The notes: generated from the sequence alone by a model not told the origin. Shown: positions 1-8,460, counted from the stretch's first letter. The stretch: DNA of 37,366 bases from Arthrobacter sp. (GCF_030540645.1 NZ_JAUNVV010000006.1:5276-42641); one strand, 5' to 3'. Made by a program: numbers and translations.

Positions 1-432
1 CTCGGGATGCCCGGCCAGGACGGCGGCGAAGACCCGTGGATCGACGAGCCCATGGGCGTCCACCGGCACTACATCGAGAACAAAACCGTGGATGCGGCGT
101 AGATAGTCCGCAGAATCAGCGATGGCCGGATGTTCAATGGCACTGATCACCACGCGGTTGCGGCGGGGGTCGGCTGCACGCCGGGCCAGGGCGATCCCCT
201 TCAGCGCCAGGTTGTCCGCCTCCGTGCCGCCGGAGGTGAAGGTCAGTTCCTCGGCATGGCAGCCCAGCACCGCTGCAGCCTTCTCACGGGCGCTGGACAG
301 TGCTGCAGCGGCTTGCTCCCCCAAGCTGTGGTGGCTGGAGGGGTTCCCGAATTGATTGGTCAGGAACGGGAACATCGCCTCAATCACCTCACGGCGCACG
401 GGCGTGGTGGCGGCGGCATCAAGGAAGATCAT
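1..432 (-). CDS. Cysteine desulfurase, NifS/IscS-like (3' end cut by window edge)
   Basis: The first 144 residues of a class V aminotransferase-fold, PLP-dependent cysteine desulfurase. Visible family motifs are DAAATTP near the N-terminus, GNPSSHHSLG, the cofactor-loop motif FTSGGTEADN and the conserved histidine in ISAIEHPA. The PLP lysine and the catalytic cysteine loop lie beyond the window edge and cannot be checked. The ATG at 432 follows the nadC stop by only 2 bp, so it is the last visible gene of the nrtR-nadABC operon. In Bacillus and other bacteria a nifS-type gene next to nad genes supplies sulfur for the NadA iron-sulfur cluster; the same role is inferred here. A general Suf/Isc-type desulfurase is the alternative. 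Confidence 0.9.
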   Translation of the reverse strand, partial: MIFLDAAATTPVRREVIEAMFPFLTNQFGNPSSHHSLGEQAAAALSSAREKAAAVLGCHAEELTFTSGGTEADNLALKGIALARRAADPRRNRVVISAIEHPAIADSADYLRRIHGFVLDVVPVDAHGLVDPRVFAAVLAGHPE

Positions 433-434
433 GC

Positions 435-1346
435 TCAGGCCTCGATGGCGATGTCCAGGCCCAGGTCCAAGGCGCGCACGCTGTGGGTCAGTGCGCCGAC
501 GGAGATGATGTCCACCCCGGTGCGCGCAATGCCGGCGATGGTGGACAGATTCACGTTTCCGCTGGCTTCCACCAGCGCGCGGCCGTTGACAATCGCCACG
601 CCTTCCACGAGCTCGGCGTTGCTGAAGTTGTCGAGCATGATGGTGTCCACACCGGCGGCCAGCACGGGTTCGATCTGTTCGATCGCGTCCACCTCCACCT
701 CGAAGTGGACGGTGTGCGGCAGTTGTGCCCGCACACTTGCGAGCGCCTCCATGAGCTTGGAAGCATCGCCGCCGGTGAGCACGGCCAGGTGGTTGTCCTT
801 GGCCAACACCGCGTCGGAGAGCGAGAAGCGGTGGTTGTGTCCTCCCCCACAGCGCACGGCGTAGCGTTCCAGTGCGCGCAGCCCGGGGGTGGTCTTGCGC
901 GTGTCGGTGACGCGGGCCTTGGTGCCCTCAATGAGCTTGGCGTACTCGGCCGTCTGGGTGGCAATCGCGCTCATGCGTTGGGTCAGGTTCAGCGCGATGC
1001 GCTCGGCCGTGAGTACTCCGCGAGCCAGACCCGCCACACGCATGAGCCGCTCCCCTCTTGCGAACTGCTGCCCCTCGGCGACCAACTGCTCCACGTCGGC
1101 GTCCGGATCCTGCATCGTCATGGCTGCCGTAAACACGTCCCCGCCGGAGAAGATGCCGGGTTCGCGGGCCACCAACCAGGCCGTGGCCCTTGCCGTCGCT
1201 GGCAGCAGCGTGGCCGAGGTGATGTCACCGTACGGTGCGTCCTCAACAAACGCCATGCGCAGGATGTTCTCCACAATTGCGCCCGGAAGGGTTGGCAGCT
1301 GCACCGTGGCGTTGTGGACTGAAGGGACAAGTTCGACGGCGTTCAT
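435..1346 (-). CDS. nadC: Nicotinate-nucleotide pyrophosphorylase (carboxylating)
   Basis: Quinolinate phosphoribosyltransferase, 303 aa: quinolinate plus PRPP gives nicotinate mononucleotide, CO2 and pyrophosphate, the third step of de novo NAD synthesis in the cytoplasm. Recognised by the N-terminal EDAPYGDITS segment, the signature TRKTTPGLRALERYAV followed by GGGHNHRFSLSD and KDNHL, and the strand motifs EVEVD and IMLDNF of the type II PRTase barrel. Length is a little above the usual 280-290 aa because of about 15 extra N-terminal residues. The start at 1346 overlaps the nadB stop by 4 bp (ATGA), which implies translational coupling. Confidence 0.96.
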   Translation of the reverse strand: MNAVELVPSVHNATVQLPTLPGAIVENILRMAFVEDAPYGDITSATLLPATARATAWLVAREPGIFSGGDVFTAAMTMQDPDADVEQLVAEGQQFARGERLMRVAGLARGVLTAERIALNLTQRMSAIATQTAEYAKLIEGTKARVTDTRKTTPGLRALERYAVRCGGGHNHRFSLSDAVLAKDNHLAVLTGGDASKLMEALASVRAQLPHTVHFEVEVDAIEQIEPVLAAGVDTIMLDNFSNAELVEGVAIVNGRALVEASGNVNLSTIAGIARTGVDIISVGALTHSVRALDLGLDIAIEA

Positions 1347-3112
1347 ACGGTTTCGCTTTCAAGGATGGGAAGGCTGGTGCAAAGGTGGGAAGGATTCAAA
1401 GCTGTGCCGGAAGTGGAAGTGCCGGCGGTGGAGCTGGTGTCCGCGGGCCTCCCGGCTGCCGGCGGTTCCGGGAAGTCGCTGCGATGATGGGCGCCAACGG
1501 AGTTTTCCCTGGCCAGGGCGGCGTGCACCAGCAGCTCAGCGGCCAAGAGGAGGTTCTCGAACTCGGCGGCGGACCGTGCGTCGGCGGGTGTTGCCACATC
1601 CGCGGCTTGCACGTCCAAGGTTGGCACGCCCGTGGCTGTTGCTGCCTTGGGCTGCGACCGCCATGTGGCGATTTGGCTTGCCGCGCGACGGAGACCGTCT
1701 GCGTCACGGACCACTCCGGCATGTGAACTCATCAGCCGTTGCAGTGCCTCACGGGAAGGGGGAGCTTGTTCGGCTGCGCCAGAGGGCGTCAACTGCAATT
1801 CTTGAGCCACGGCATGGATATCCTCCCGACGGACAGCCAGCGCAGGGACAGCCACCGGAGTGTCGGACCGGTCGGGTGTCTCCGTGGTGGAGGTGAGGAA
1901 GGCCTGCACGGCGCGCCGGCCGAAGACCAGTCCCTCAAGCAGCGAGTTGGAAGCCAGCCGGTTGGCTCCGTGCACGCCCGTGCATGCCGCCTCTCCGGCT
2001 GCGAACAAGCCTGGTAAGGAGGTACGGGCTTTCAGATCCGTCGACACCCCGCCCATCCAGTAGTGGGCTGCGGGTGTGACGGGCAGCCAGTCGCGGGTCC
2101 AGTCAAAGCCGAGCGTGCGGGTGGTGGAATCGATGGTGGGGAACCGCCGTGCCAGGTAGCCTGCTCCGTTGGCTGCCTCCACGCCCGTTGCATCCAGGAA
2201 GACCGTTTCTCCGGCGACTGCGCCGATGCTGATCAGGTGGGCTGCAATACTGCGGGAAACCACGTCGCGGGGGGCAAGGTCGCCCTCGTGGTGGTACCGG
2301 GGCATGAAGCGTTCACCGTGCCTGTCGCGCAACACTGCACCGGCTCCCCGGACCGCTTCGGAAATCAGGAAGTTTCCTCCCACAGCCAGTGCGGTGGGAT
2401 GAAATTGGAAATATTCAAGGTCGGTTGCGTCGGCTCCGGCACGCCAAGCCGCTGCCAGGCCGTCGGCTGTGGCCACGGAGGGATTGGTGGTGAATTCGAA
2501 GAGCTGACCGGCGCCCCCTGTGGCCAGCAGAACAGCGTCACCGTGCAACTTCTGGACATCTCCGTCCGGTGCCAGCAGGCTGACACCGGTGACACGGCCA
2601 TGGCGGAGCATTAAGTCCAGCACGAATGCGTGCTCGAGGATGGAGATGGTACCCAGATCAACTGCGTCGTGTACTGCGCTAATCAGCCCGTCGGCGATGG
2701 CCGCACCAGTTGCATCACCGCCCGCGTGCAGAATGCGCGCTGCCGAGTGGGCGCCCTCGAGCCCCAGTGCACGGCGCCCCGTGTCGCTGTTCCGGTCAAA
2801 AACAACGCCAAAGCGTTCAAGTGCGGCAATGTCGCCGGCAGCCTCCGTGCAAAGGATCCGTACCGCTTCCTTGTTGCATTGACCCGCCCCTGCCGTAAGC
2901 GTGTCCGCAATGTGGGCCTCCACCGAGTCCCCGGGCGCGGCCTCCCCCGGCCCCAGCACGGCACAGATGCCGCCCTGGGCGAAGTGGGTGTTGCTCTGCT
3001 CCAGTGCGCCCTTGCTGACAACGCTCACGCGCATTCCGGACTCTGCGGCCAGCAACGCGCCGTAGAGCCCTGCGATGCCGCTGCCCACAACGATCAGGTG
3101 TGAATTGCTCAT
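1343..3112 (-). CDS. nadB: L-aspartate oxidase
   Basis: FAD-dependent oxidation of L-aspartate to iminoaspartate, which NadA condenses with dihydroxyacetone phosphate. 589 aa. The N-terminal dinucleotide-binding motif VVGSGIAGLYG lies at residues 8-18. HFAQGGICAV and the C-terminal FAD motif GEAACTGVHGANRLASNSLL are typical of the succinate dehydrogenase/fumarate reductase flavoprotein family, and specifically of NadB. The helical C-terminal domain is followed by a Pro/Ala/Thr-rich tail of about 30 residues, making the protein longer than the usual 530-540 aa. Start and stop both overlap their neighbours by 4 bp (nadA before, nadC after), so the three nad genes form a coupled operon. Confidence 0.96.
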   Translation of the reverse strand: MSNSHLIVVGSGIAGLYGALLAAESGMRVSVVSKGALEQSNTHFAQGGICAVLGPGEAAPGDSVEAHIADTLTAGAGQCNKEAVRILCTEAAGDIAALERFGVVFDRNSDTGRRALGLEGAHSAARILHAGGDATGAAIADGLISAVHDAVDLGTISILEHAFVLDLMLRHGRVTGVSLLAPDGDVQKLHGDAVLLATGGAGQLFEFTTNPSVATADGLAAAWRAGADATDLEYFQFHPTALAVGGNFLISEAVRGAGAVLRDRHGERFMPRYHHEGDLAPRDVVSRSIAAHLISIGAVAGETVFLDATGVEAANGAGYLARRFPTIDSTTRTLGFDWTRDWLPVTPAAHYWMGGVSTDLKARTSLPGLFAAGEAACTGVHGANRLASNSLLEGLVFGRRAVQAFLTSTTETPDRSDTPVAVPALAVRREDIHAVAQELQLTPSGAAEQAPPSREALQRLMSSHAGVVRDADGLRRAASQIATWRSQPKAATATGVPTLDVQAADVATPADARSAAEFENLLLAAELLVHAALARENSVGAHHRSDFPEPPAAGRPADTSSTAGTSTSGTALNPSHLCTSLPILESETV

Positions 3113-4467
3113 GCGCTTGCGGCTGTCTTAGGCTCAGTCGTCTTGGGCTCAGTGATCTTTGGCAGGGCCGCGAGCATCCGTTCCAGGGCAATGCGTGCGT
3201 TGACGGCGGTTGCTTCCGGGACCGTGATCTGGTTGTGCACCACACCCGCGACCAAGCCTTCCAGCACCCAGGCCAGGTAGCCGGGGTGGATCCTGTACAT
3301 GGTAGAACAGGGGCAGATCACCGGGTCCAGGCAGAAGATGGTGTGCTGCGGGTACTGCGCGGCCAAACGGTTCACCATGTTGATCTCGGTGCCGATGGCG
3401 AATGTGGTGCCGTCCGGGGCGCCCTGGATTGCCTTGAGAATGTAGTCGGTGGAGCCGGCCTCGTCCGCGGCGTCCACCACTTCCATGGGGCACTCCGGGT
3501 GGACCACCACGCGCACGCCCGGGAAATCCACGCGTGCCTGCTCGATCTGGGCCACCGTGAAACGCTTGTGGACCGAGCAGAATCCCTGCCACAGCACCAC
3601 TTTGGCATCCTGCATGACCTGTTCGCTGTTCCCGCCCAAGGGCATCCGCGGATTCCACAGCGGCATGTGCTCCAGCGCAATCCCCATCGCCTTGGCCGTG
3701 TTGCGTCCCAGGTGCTGGTCGGGGAAGAACAGGACACGCTGCCCGCGCTCATAAGCCCATTCGAGCACCGTCGAGGCATTGGAGGACGTGCACACGATCC
3801 CGCCGTGCTCGCCGCAAAACGCTTTCAGCGCCGCCGAGGAGTTCATGTACGTGACGGGGATGACAGGCACCCGGCCGTCGGCGTCGGGCTCGGTGCCATA
3901 CAGGGCCTCCAACTCCGCCCAGCACGCCTCCACCGACGGCAAATCGGCCATGTCGGCCATGGAACAGCCCGCAGCCAGGTTGGGAAGAATCACCGATTGG
4001 TGGCTTCCGGAGAGCATATCGGCAGTCTCGGCCATGAAGTGCACGCCGCAAAAAACAATCGCTTCGGCCTCCTTGCGGTTCTTCGCGGCGTTGGCCAGTT
4101 GGAAGGAGTCCCCCACAAAGTCGGCAAATTGCACCACCTCATCGCGCTGGTAGAAGTGCCCCAGCACGACGACGCGTTCCCCCAGTTCCGCCTTCGCGGC
4201 GAGAATGCGGGACTCAAGCTCGGCGTCGGACGCGTCCTTGTACTCCTGCGGCAGCTGCCCCTGTTGCGGTGTGGCGGCTGGGGCGATGTCCTCATTGGAC
4301 GCACCGGGGCCATAGCCGGGGATACCGGCGAGTGCCTCGGCCAAATCGAATTCCCAGGGGCCCTGGGCCAGGTCGTCGTCGCAGCTCTCCTGGGCGCGAC
4401 CGGGCACGCCCACGGGCAGGGCCTGCTCACGGGTGATCAGCTGGATGGTGTTGTTCACGGAAGACAT
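3109..4467 (-). CDS. nadA: Quinolinate synthase A
   Basis: Condenses iminoaspartate with dihydroxyacetone phosphate to quinolinate; a [4Fe-4S] enzyme. With the chosen start it has 452 aa. Candidate cluster cysteines sit in FCGVHF (about residue 140), CTSSNAS (about 226) and VICPCSTM (about 385/387). Other family blocks are VVLGHFYQRDEVVQFAD and HPECPMEV. About 60 residues precede the conserved domain, as in other actinobacterial NadA proteins. Start 4467 is chosen because GGAG lies 6 bases upstream and the longer frame to 4581 has no family similarity. The gene lies 116 bp downstream of nrtR; I find no copy of the nrtR palindrome in that gap, so it is probably transcribed from the nrtR promoter. 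Confidence 0.95.
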   Translation of the reverse strand: MSSVNNTIQLITREQALPVGVPGRAQESCDDDLAQGPWEFDLAEALAGIPGYGPGASNEDIAPAATPQQGQLPQEYKDASDAELESRILAAKAELGERVVVLGHFYQRDEVVQFADFVGDSFQLANAAKNRKEAEAIVFCGVHFMAETADMLSGSHQSVILPNLAAGCSMADMADLPSVEACWAELEALYGTEPDADGRVPVIPVTYMNSSAALKAFCGEHGGIVCTSSNASTVLEWAYERGQRVLFFPDQHLGRNTAKAMGIALEHMPLWNPRMPLGGNSEQVMQDAKVVLWQGFCSVHKRFTVAQIEQARVDFPGVRVVVHPECPMEVVDAADEAGSTDYILKAIQGAPDGTTFAIGTEINMVNRLAAQYPQHTIFCLDPVICPCSTMYRIHPGYLAWVLEGLVAGVVHNQITVPEATAVNARIALERMLAALPKITEPKTTEPKTAASA

Positions 4468-4564
4468 GGCTTGCTCCAAGGTGTGAGGCAGTGGATGTGT
4501 GGGGCGGTGACGATGAGTTGCAGAGAATATGAGAGCGCTGAAGATGTGGGGCGCTGAATGAAGT

Positions 4565-4580
4565 TGCCGGGATCCCGGCA
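4565..4580. repeat. 16-bp perfect palindrome between nrtR and nadA
   Basis: TGCCGGGATCCCGGCA is a perfect palindrome starting 3 bp after the nrtR stop codon. There is no T-run on either side. It could be a weak attenuator hairpin, a protein site or chance; it has no similarity to the palindrome in front of nrtR. Confidence 0.4.
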
Positions 4581-4583
4581 CGG

Positions 4584-5312
4584 TTAGAGGCTGGAGGGAG
4601 GATCTCCGGAGTGGTCCGCGTGGGGGTCTCCGGCGTAGCGGTAGAGGCGGGGCGGGCGGTGCTTGCCTCCCTGAAGGAATTCTTCGGTGGGTTCAATGTG
4701 GGGAGTTTGCTTGAGTTGCCGGCGGAAGTTGGCCGGGTCCACGCTGCGGTTCAACACGGCCTCATACACCTCACGCACCTGCGCCAGCGTGAACTTTTCG
4801 CCGAGGAAATGGTAGGCGATGGAGCCGTAGGCCATCTTGTTCCGGAGCCGCCACAATGCGTAATCAACAATCTTGTTGTGGTCAAAGGCCAGTGTTTGCA
4901 GACCGTCCGCACGAAACCACTTCACGTTCTCGGACTCCTGCGCCTGTTCCGCTTCGGTGGAGGCAAGCAGGGCCCAATACACAATCGAAACGACCCGCTG
5001 GCTGGGGGAACGGTGCAGCCCGCCAAAGGCGTACAGCTGCTCCAGGTAGCTTGGCGCCAACCCTGTGGTGTCCTGCAGGTTCCTGGCGGCTGCGTCAAGC
5101 AGGGAATCCGCCTGGGTGAGGGGCCCGCCGGGCAATGCCCACTGGTCTTTGAACGGTTCGCGGATACGCCGCACAAGGGGCAACCACAGGGAAAGCCGGT
5201 CACTGTCTTCGCTGGGCCGCAGGGCGAAGATCACGGTGGAGATGGCCAGCGCCGGGGGCTGGACAAGGCGCTCGCTAATGTTTGCTGCGCTGACGAATTG
5301 CGTCCCCACCAT
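4584..5312 (-). CDS. nrtR: Nudix-related transcriptional regulator of NAD synthesis (NrtR family)
   Basis: Repressor of the NAD genes, 242 aa from the chosen ATG. An N-terminal Nudix fold (residues about 15-150) is followed by a winged-helix domain (about 155-225) containing the FTLAQVREVYEAVLNR helix and FRRQLKQ, typical of NrtR. The Nudix box at residues 62-85 is degenerate: where a hydrolase has REUXEE this protein reads RNLQDT, so catalytic glutamates are missing, as expected for a sensor rather than an enzyme. NrtR proteins are known to release DNA on binding ADP-ribose or related NAD metabolites. Start 5312 is preferred over ATG 5345 because GAAGGTGG precedes it and 5345 lies inside the palindromic operator. 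It heads the nad operon. Mycobacterial NadR (Rv1593c, next to nadABC) is the likely counterpart. Confidence 0.9.
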   Translation of the reverse strand: MVGTQFVSAANISERLVQPPALAISTVIFALRPSEDSDRLSLWLPLVRRIREPFKDQWALPGGPLTQADSLLDAAARNLQDTTGLAPSYLEQLYAFGGLHRSPSQRVVSIVYWALLASTEAEQAQESENVKWFRADGLQTLAFDHNKIVDYALWRLRNKMAYGSIAYHFLGEKFTLAQVREVYEAVLNRSVDPANFRRQLKQTPHIEPTEEFLQGGKHRPPRLYRYAGDPHADHSGDPPSSL

Positions 5313-5334
5313 GGTCGTACACCCCACCTTCTTA

Positions 5335-5357
5335 GTTAGAGTCATTTTGACTACAAC
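5335..5357. promoter_or_regulatory. nrtR: Putative NrtR operator (23-bp palindrome)
   Basis: The sequence has the symmetric form GTT-nn-AGTCA-TTT-TGACT-nn-AAC, with arms at 5335-5344 and 5348-5357. It begins 2 bp downstream of the -10 hexamer of the nrtR promoter and covers the predicted transcription start, a classic repressor position. Assignment to NrtR is inferred from position and symmetry. A cognate site is expected here because NrtR regulators are usually autoregulated. Confidence 0.7.
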
Positions 5358-5359
5358 TG

Positions 5360-5388
5360 ATTTTACGACGTACCGGGCCACTATACAA
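5360..5388 (-). promoter_or_regulatory. nrtR: Promoter of the nrtR-nadABC operon
   Basis: On the minus strand, TTGTAT (5388-5383), a 17-bp spacer and TAAAAT (5365-5360) form a good sigma-70-type promoter. The predicted start near 5353 lies within the palindrome, and an mRNA from there would carry the GAAGGTGG site used by the start at 5312. Confidence 0.6.
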
Positions 5389-5428
5389 ATCCAATTTCCC
5401 AGCAAGGTGTCCGAACTGTGTGGCCGGC

Positions 5429-5457
5429 TTTATTCACAGTGGCGCATGGGGGATAAT
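5429..5457 (+). promoter_or_regulatory. Possible promoter of the amino-acid permease gene
   Basis: TTTATT, a 17-bp spacer and GATAAT point toward the permease gene, leaving a leader of about 65 bases. The -35 match is poor. A perfect TTGACA at 5459-5464 has no -10 at a suitable distance. Confidence 0.3.
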
Positions 5458-5529
5458 TCTTGACAGGGAACAGACCTCCCACCTCCGCGGCACAAGCGGC
5501 CGCCACCACTAAAGAAGGCCATCCCTTTC

Positions 5530-6927
5530 ATGAAGCAACAAACCGCCGCTGCCACAGCCGCGCCCAACACCACCGGACTGGGCAACTCGCTCAAGCAGCG
5601 CCAGCTGACCATGATGGGCCTGGGCAGTGCCATTGGTGCAGGACTCTTCCTCGGTTCAGGCGAGGGCATCATGATGGCCGGTCCTGCCGTCCTGATCTCT
5701 TATCTGGTAGCTGGCACACTGATCATTTTGGTCATGTGGGCGTTGGGTGAAATGGCGGCCGCCAATCCCAATTCAGGGGCGTTCTCCGTGTATGCGGAAA
5801 AGGCCATGGGCACGGTCGCCGGCGCCACGGTGGGCTGGTTGTGGTGGTTGCAGCTCGTGGTGGTGATTGCCGCGGAAGCACTCGGCGCCGCACACCTGCT
5901 CGTCACCATTTGGCCTGTGCTGCCAGCATGGGCACTGACGTTGATCTTCATGGTTGTCTTTACCATCGTGAACCTGACCTCAGTGAAGAACTATGGCGAA
6001 TTTGAATTCTGGTTTGCGCTGTTGAAAGTCAGTGCCATTGTGCTGTTCCTCGCGTTCGGCATTGCCTTGTTGCTGGGAATTATCCCCGGAGCAGCATCTC
6101 CTGGCCTTGACAACCTCTTCTCCCACGGTGGATTCGCCCCAACAGGCATGGCGGGCATCGCCAGCGCGCTCTTTGTCGTGGCCTTCGCTTTTGGTGGCAC
6201 CGAAATTGTCGCCGTCGCGGCGGCCGAAACAATCAACCCAGAACGCAGCGTGGCCGTGGCGGTCCGCACCGTTGTCTGGCGGATCTTGGTATTTTACGTC
6301 GGCTCCATCTTCATCATTGCCGTGGTGCTGCCGTGGACGTCAGAGGCACTGCTCTCACCCTTTGCCGGAGTGCTGAACGTTGCCGGGCTTCCCTGGGCCG
6401 GCACCGTGATCACCCTGGTTGCCGTGGCCGCCCTGCTCTCGGCACTGAACGCGAACCTGTACGGCGCCTCCCGCATGATCTATTCGCTGGCGGAGCGTGC
6501 GCAGGCACCGCGGATCTTCTCCAGCACGAACGCACGATTCGTCCCGGTTGCCGCCGTCGCCGTTTCAGTGGCCTTCGGCTTTGTGACGGTCGTCTGGGAA
6601 CTGCTTTACCCCGACACCGTCCTGAAGGTTCTGCTGAACCTGGTGGGCTCAACCTGCCTGATCATTTGGGGCTCGGCCCTGCTTTCACAGTTCATCCTGC
6701 GCCGCCGCGCCGACAGGGACGGCACCGCCCTTCCCTTGCGCATGCGCGGCTTCCCTTGGCTGACACTGGCCGGTCTGGTGCTTTTACTGGCCATCTTTGC
6801 CGTGGGCTTCAGCGACCCCGCGGGTCGTGGCCAGCTTTTGAGCACGTTCAGCTTGGTTGCCGCCATTGCCATACTCAGCAAGGTCTCGCACAAGCGCCAG
6901 CAAAGCTCGGCCGCCGAACGCAGCTAG
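5530..6927 (+). CDS. Amino-acid permease, APC superfamily (AAT type)
   Basis: Integral membrane transporter of 465 aa, probably 12 membrane segments, importing an amino acid or related amine by proton symport. The family signature runs through the first membrane helix (residues about 18-45: LKQRQLTMMGLGSAIGAGLF, then GSGEGIMMAGPA), and the AAT-type block YGEFEFWFALLKVSAI lies near residue 160. FAFGGTEIVAVAAAE near residue 230 is the usual conserved loop. The substrate cannot be read from sequence; GABA, aromatic or aliphatic amino-acid permeases are all possible. AGAAGG at 5513-5518 serves the start. It diverges from nrtR across a 217-bp gap. Confidence 0.9.
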   Translation: MKQQTAAATAAPNTTGLGNSLKQRQLTMMGLGSAIGAGLFLGSGEGIMMAGPAVLISYLVAGTLIILVMWALGEMAAANPNSGAFSVYAEKAMGTVAGATVGWLWWLQLVVVIAAEALGAAHLLVTIWPVLPAWALTLIFMVVFTIVNLTSVKNYGEFEFWFALLKVSAIVLFLAFGIALLLGIIPGAASPGLDNLFSHGGFAPTGMAGIASALFVVAFAFGGTEIVAVAAAETINPERSVAVAVRTVVWRILVFYVGSIFIIAVVLPWTSEALLSPFAGVLNVAGLPWAGTVITLVAVAALLSALNANLYGASRMIYSLAERAQAPRIFSSTNARFVPVAAVAVSVAFGFVTVVWELLYPDTVLKVLLNLVGSTCLIIWGSALLSQFILRRRADRDGTALPLRMRGFPWLTLAGLVLLLAIFAVGFSDPAGRGQLLSTFSLVAAIAILSKVSHKRQQSSAAERS

Positions 6928-7004
6928 GCGCACCCGCTGCGGGGTAGTTTTCGCTATTGTTGATGTACGACGGCGGCACTGTCCACCGCGGGAAAGGTTC
7001 GGCA

Positions 7005-7823
7005 ATGGTTTCCCCTGGCAAGCACACGGCAGAAGCGACTCCCCACCGCATCGAAGGCGGGGTTCCGGGGCTGCACGTGATGGCTTTTGAGAGCGAGACC
7101 CCCGCCGCGCTGCCGCCGGTTTTCCTCATCCATGGATTCGCCTCTTCGGTGGAGCTGAACTGGGTCAAGACCGGCTGGGTGAAGGCACTGAACCAGGCCG
7201 GACGCCGTGTCATCAGTGTTGACCTGCCGGGGCATGGCCGCAGCCTGTCCCCGTATGATCTTGACTCGTACACGCCCGGTAAAATCCGCGCCGATTTGTT
7301 ACAGATCCTTTTCGATGAAGGCGTCCGCCCGCTGACGGACGGCGACCCCACCAGCGGCGTCGACCTCATTGGATATTCACTCGGATCACGGCTCGCGTGG
7401 GAGTTTGGCGCCACCCAGCCGGAAATGGTGCGCAGAATGGTGTTGGGCGGTCCCAACCCGGAGGATCCACTGGCCGATTTTGACCTTCGGGCTGCGCAGG
7501 ACTTCCTGAACGACGGCACCCCCATCGCCGATAGATCCACCGCATGGCTTTTGAACATGGCACAGGTGGTTCCCTCCAACGACACGTTTGCCCTGCTGGC
7601 ACTTGTCCAAGCCGTGAAAATGGAACCCTTCGATCCCACTGACGCTGTGCCGGACATGCCCATCCTGCTGGTGGCGGGAGAGCTGGACGAGCGGGCCCGC
7701 AGCATGAGCAGGCTGGCTGCCTTGAGCCCGGATTCCCAGCAACTGGTCATCGCGGGCCGCACGCACAACAACACGGTGACGTCGCGCGAGTTCAAGGAAG
7801 CGGCGATCAGCTTCCTGGCCTGA
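7005..7823 (+). CDS. Alpha/beta-fold hydrolase
   Basis: Cytoplasmic alpha/beta hydrolase, 272 aa. The oxyanion-hole motif is LIHGFASS (about residues 42-48), with DLPGHGRS after it and the nucleophile elbow GYSLGS at Ser125. VAGELDE (Asp228) and GRTHNN (His254) complete a plausible triad. The substrate is unknown; carboxylesterases and haloacetate/epoxide-type enzymes share this fold. Start 7005 was chosen because AAAGG lies 7 bases upstream. A longer frame begins with TTG at 6957, where TAGTTT sits exactly 6 bases before it, so a leaderless longer form is not excluded. It converges on the DUF427 gene with a 29-bp gap. Confidence 0.88.
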   Translation: MVSPGKHTAEATPHRIEGGVPGLHVMAFESETPAALPPVFLIHGFASSVELNWVKTGWVKALNQAGRRVISVDLPGHGRSLSPYDLDSYTPGKIRADLLQILFDEGVRPLTDGDPTSGVDLIGYSLGSRLAWEFGATQPEMVRRMVLGGPNPEDPLADFDLRAAQDFLNDGTPIADRSTAWLLNMAQVVPSNDTFALLALVQAVKMEPFDPTDAVPDMPILLVAGELDERARSMSRLAALSPDSQQLVIAGRTHNNTVTSREFKEAAISFLA

Positions 7824-7852
7824 TCAAGTCGTCATGATCATGTGCGGCGTAC

Positions 7853-8380
7853 TTACCACCCGGCAGTGCCCGGGCCGCCCTTGAACGGTCCCACAACGTT
7901 CTTGGTGATCCAACCACCGTAGAAGTCACCGGCTTGGAAGGTCACCTGTTCGCCGTTGACCTCGCAGGAATCCATGTGGCCGGGATAAAGGGCAACCCGA
8001 CTACTGAGCGCCTCGAAACCCCGCGAAGGTTCCGGGTATGTCCACCCTGCACGCGGAACGCGCACTCCCCCGGCACGAACATCGAAGTAGTGTGCTTCCC
8101 CTTTGAACTCACAGAAGCTGGTGCCCTGAACCGGGACGAGCACACCTGCTGGGAAGGCGTCCAACGGCATGTAGTACACCGGCGGATGGCTCGTCTCCAG
8201 GACGCGCACGGCATCGGTGGTGTCGACAATAACCTGCCCTCCGAGTCTTACAACCACACGTTCGAACCGTGGCTCTGCCCGTGGCGGCCGCGGGTAGTCC
8301 CAGACTGATTCCTGGCCAGCTTCGGGCTTGATGGGCTTGGGGCGCCGGAAAAAGCCGGGAAAACTCTGCTTATCAGTCAT
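7853..8380 (-). CDS. DUF427 domain protein
   Basis: 175 aa, with one DUF427 domain (residues about 25-165). Family features visible are the segment ESVWDYPRPP, VIVDTTDAVRVLETSHPPVYY, the FCEFKG strand, ALYPG and the C-terminal AGDFYGGWIT. DUF427 proteins are small beta-rich cytoplasmic proteins of unknown function, common in actinobacteria. The start at 8380 is set by AGGA 8 bases upstream and by the domain boundary; the open frame continues upstream without meaning. It lies 80 bp downstream of the MFS transporter on the same strand, so the two may be cotranscribed. Confidence 0.85.
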   Translation of the reverse strand: MTDKQSFPGFFRRPKPIKPEAGQESVWDYPRPPRAEPRFERVVVRLGGQVIVDTTDAVRVLETSHPPVYYMPLDAFPAGVLVPVQGTSFCEFKGEAHYFDVRAGGVRVPRAGWTYPEPSRGFEALSSRVALYPGHMDSCEVNGEQVTFQAGDFYGGWITKNVVGPFKGGPGTAGW

Positions 8381-8460
8381 GTGCGAATCCTGCCATCCTC
8401 CGCTGGGATGCTGCTGTGAACTCCGGGAGACTGAGTTGCCGCCGTCAGACCCGTGCCAGG

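Noticed and set aside
300..1322. 340-aa plus-strand ORF opposite nadC
   Set aside because: Low-complexity Gly/His/Arg-rich product without domain similarity; it is the mirror of a GC-rich coding region whose minus-strand product is clearly NadC.
3100..4557. 485-aa plus-strand ORF opposite nadA
   Set aside because: Same reason: His/Gly/Val-rich shadow of a strongly conserved gene.
5436..5448. CAGTGGCGCATGG also occurs at 29363-29375 in the nested palindrome
   Set aside because: A 13-base match in a 37-kb GC-rich window is expected by chance several times; the flanks do not match.
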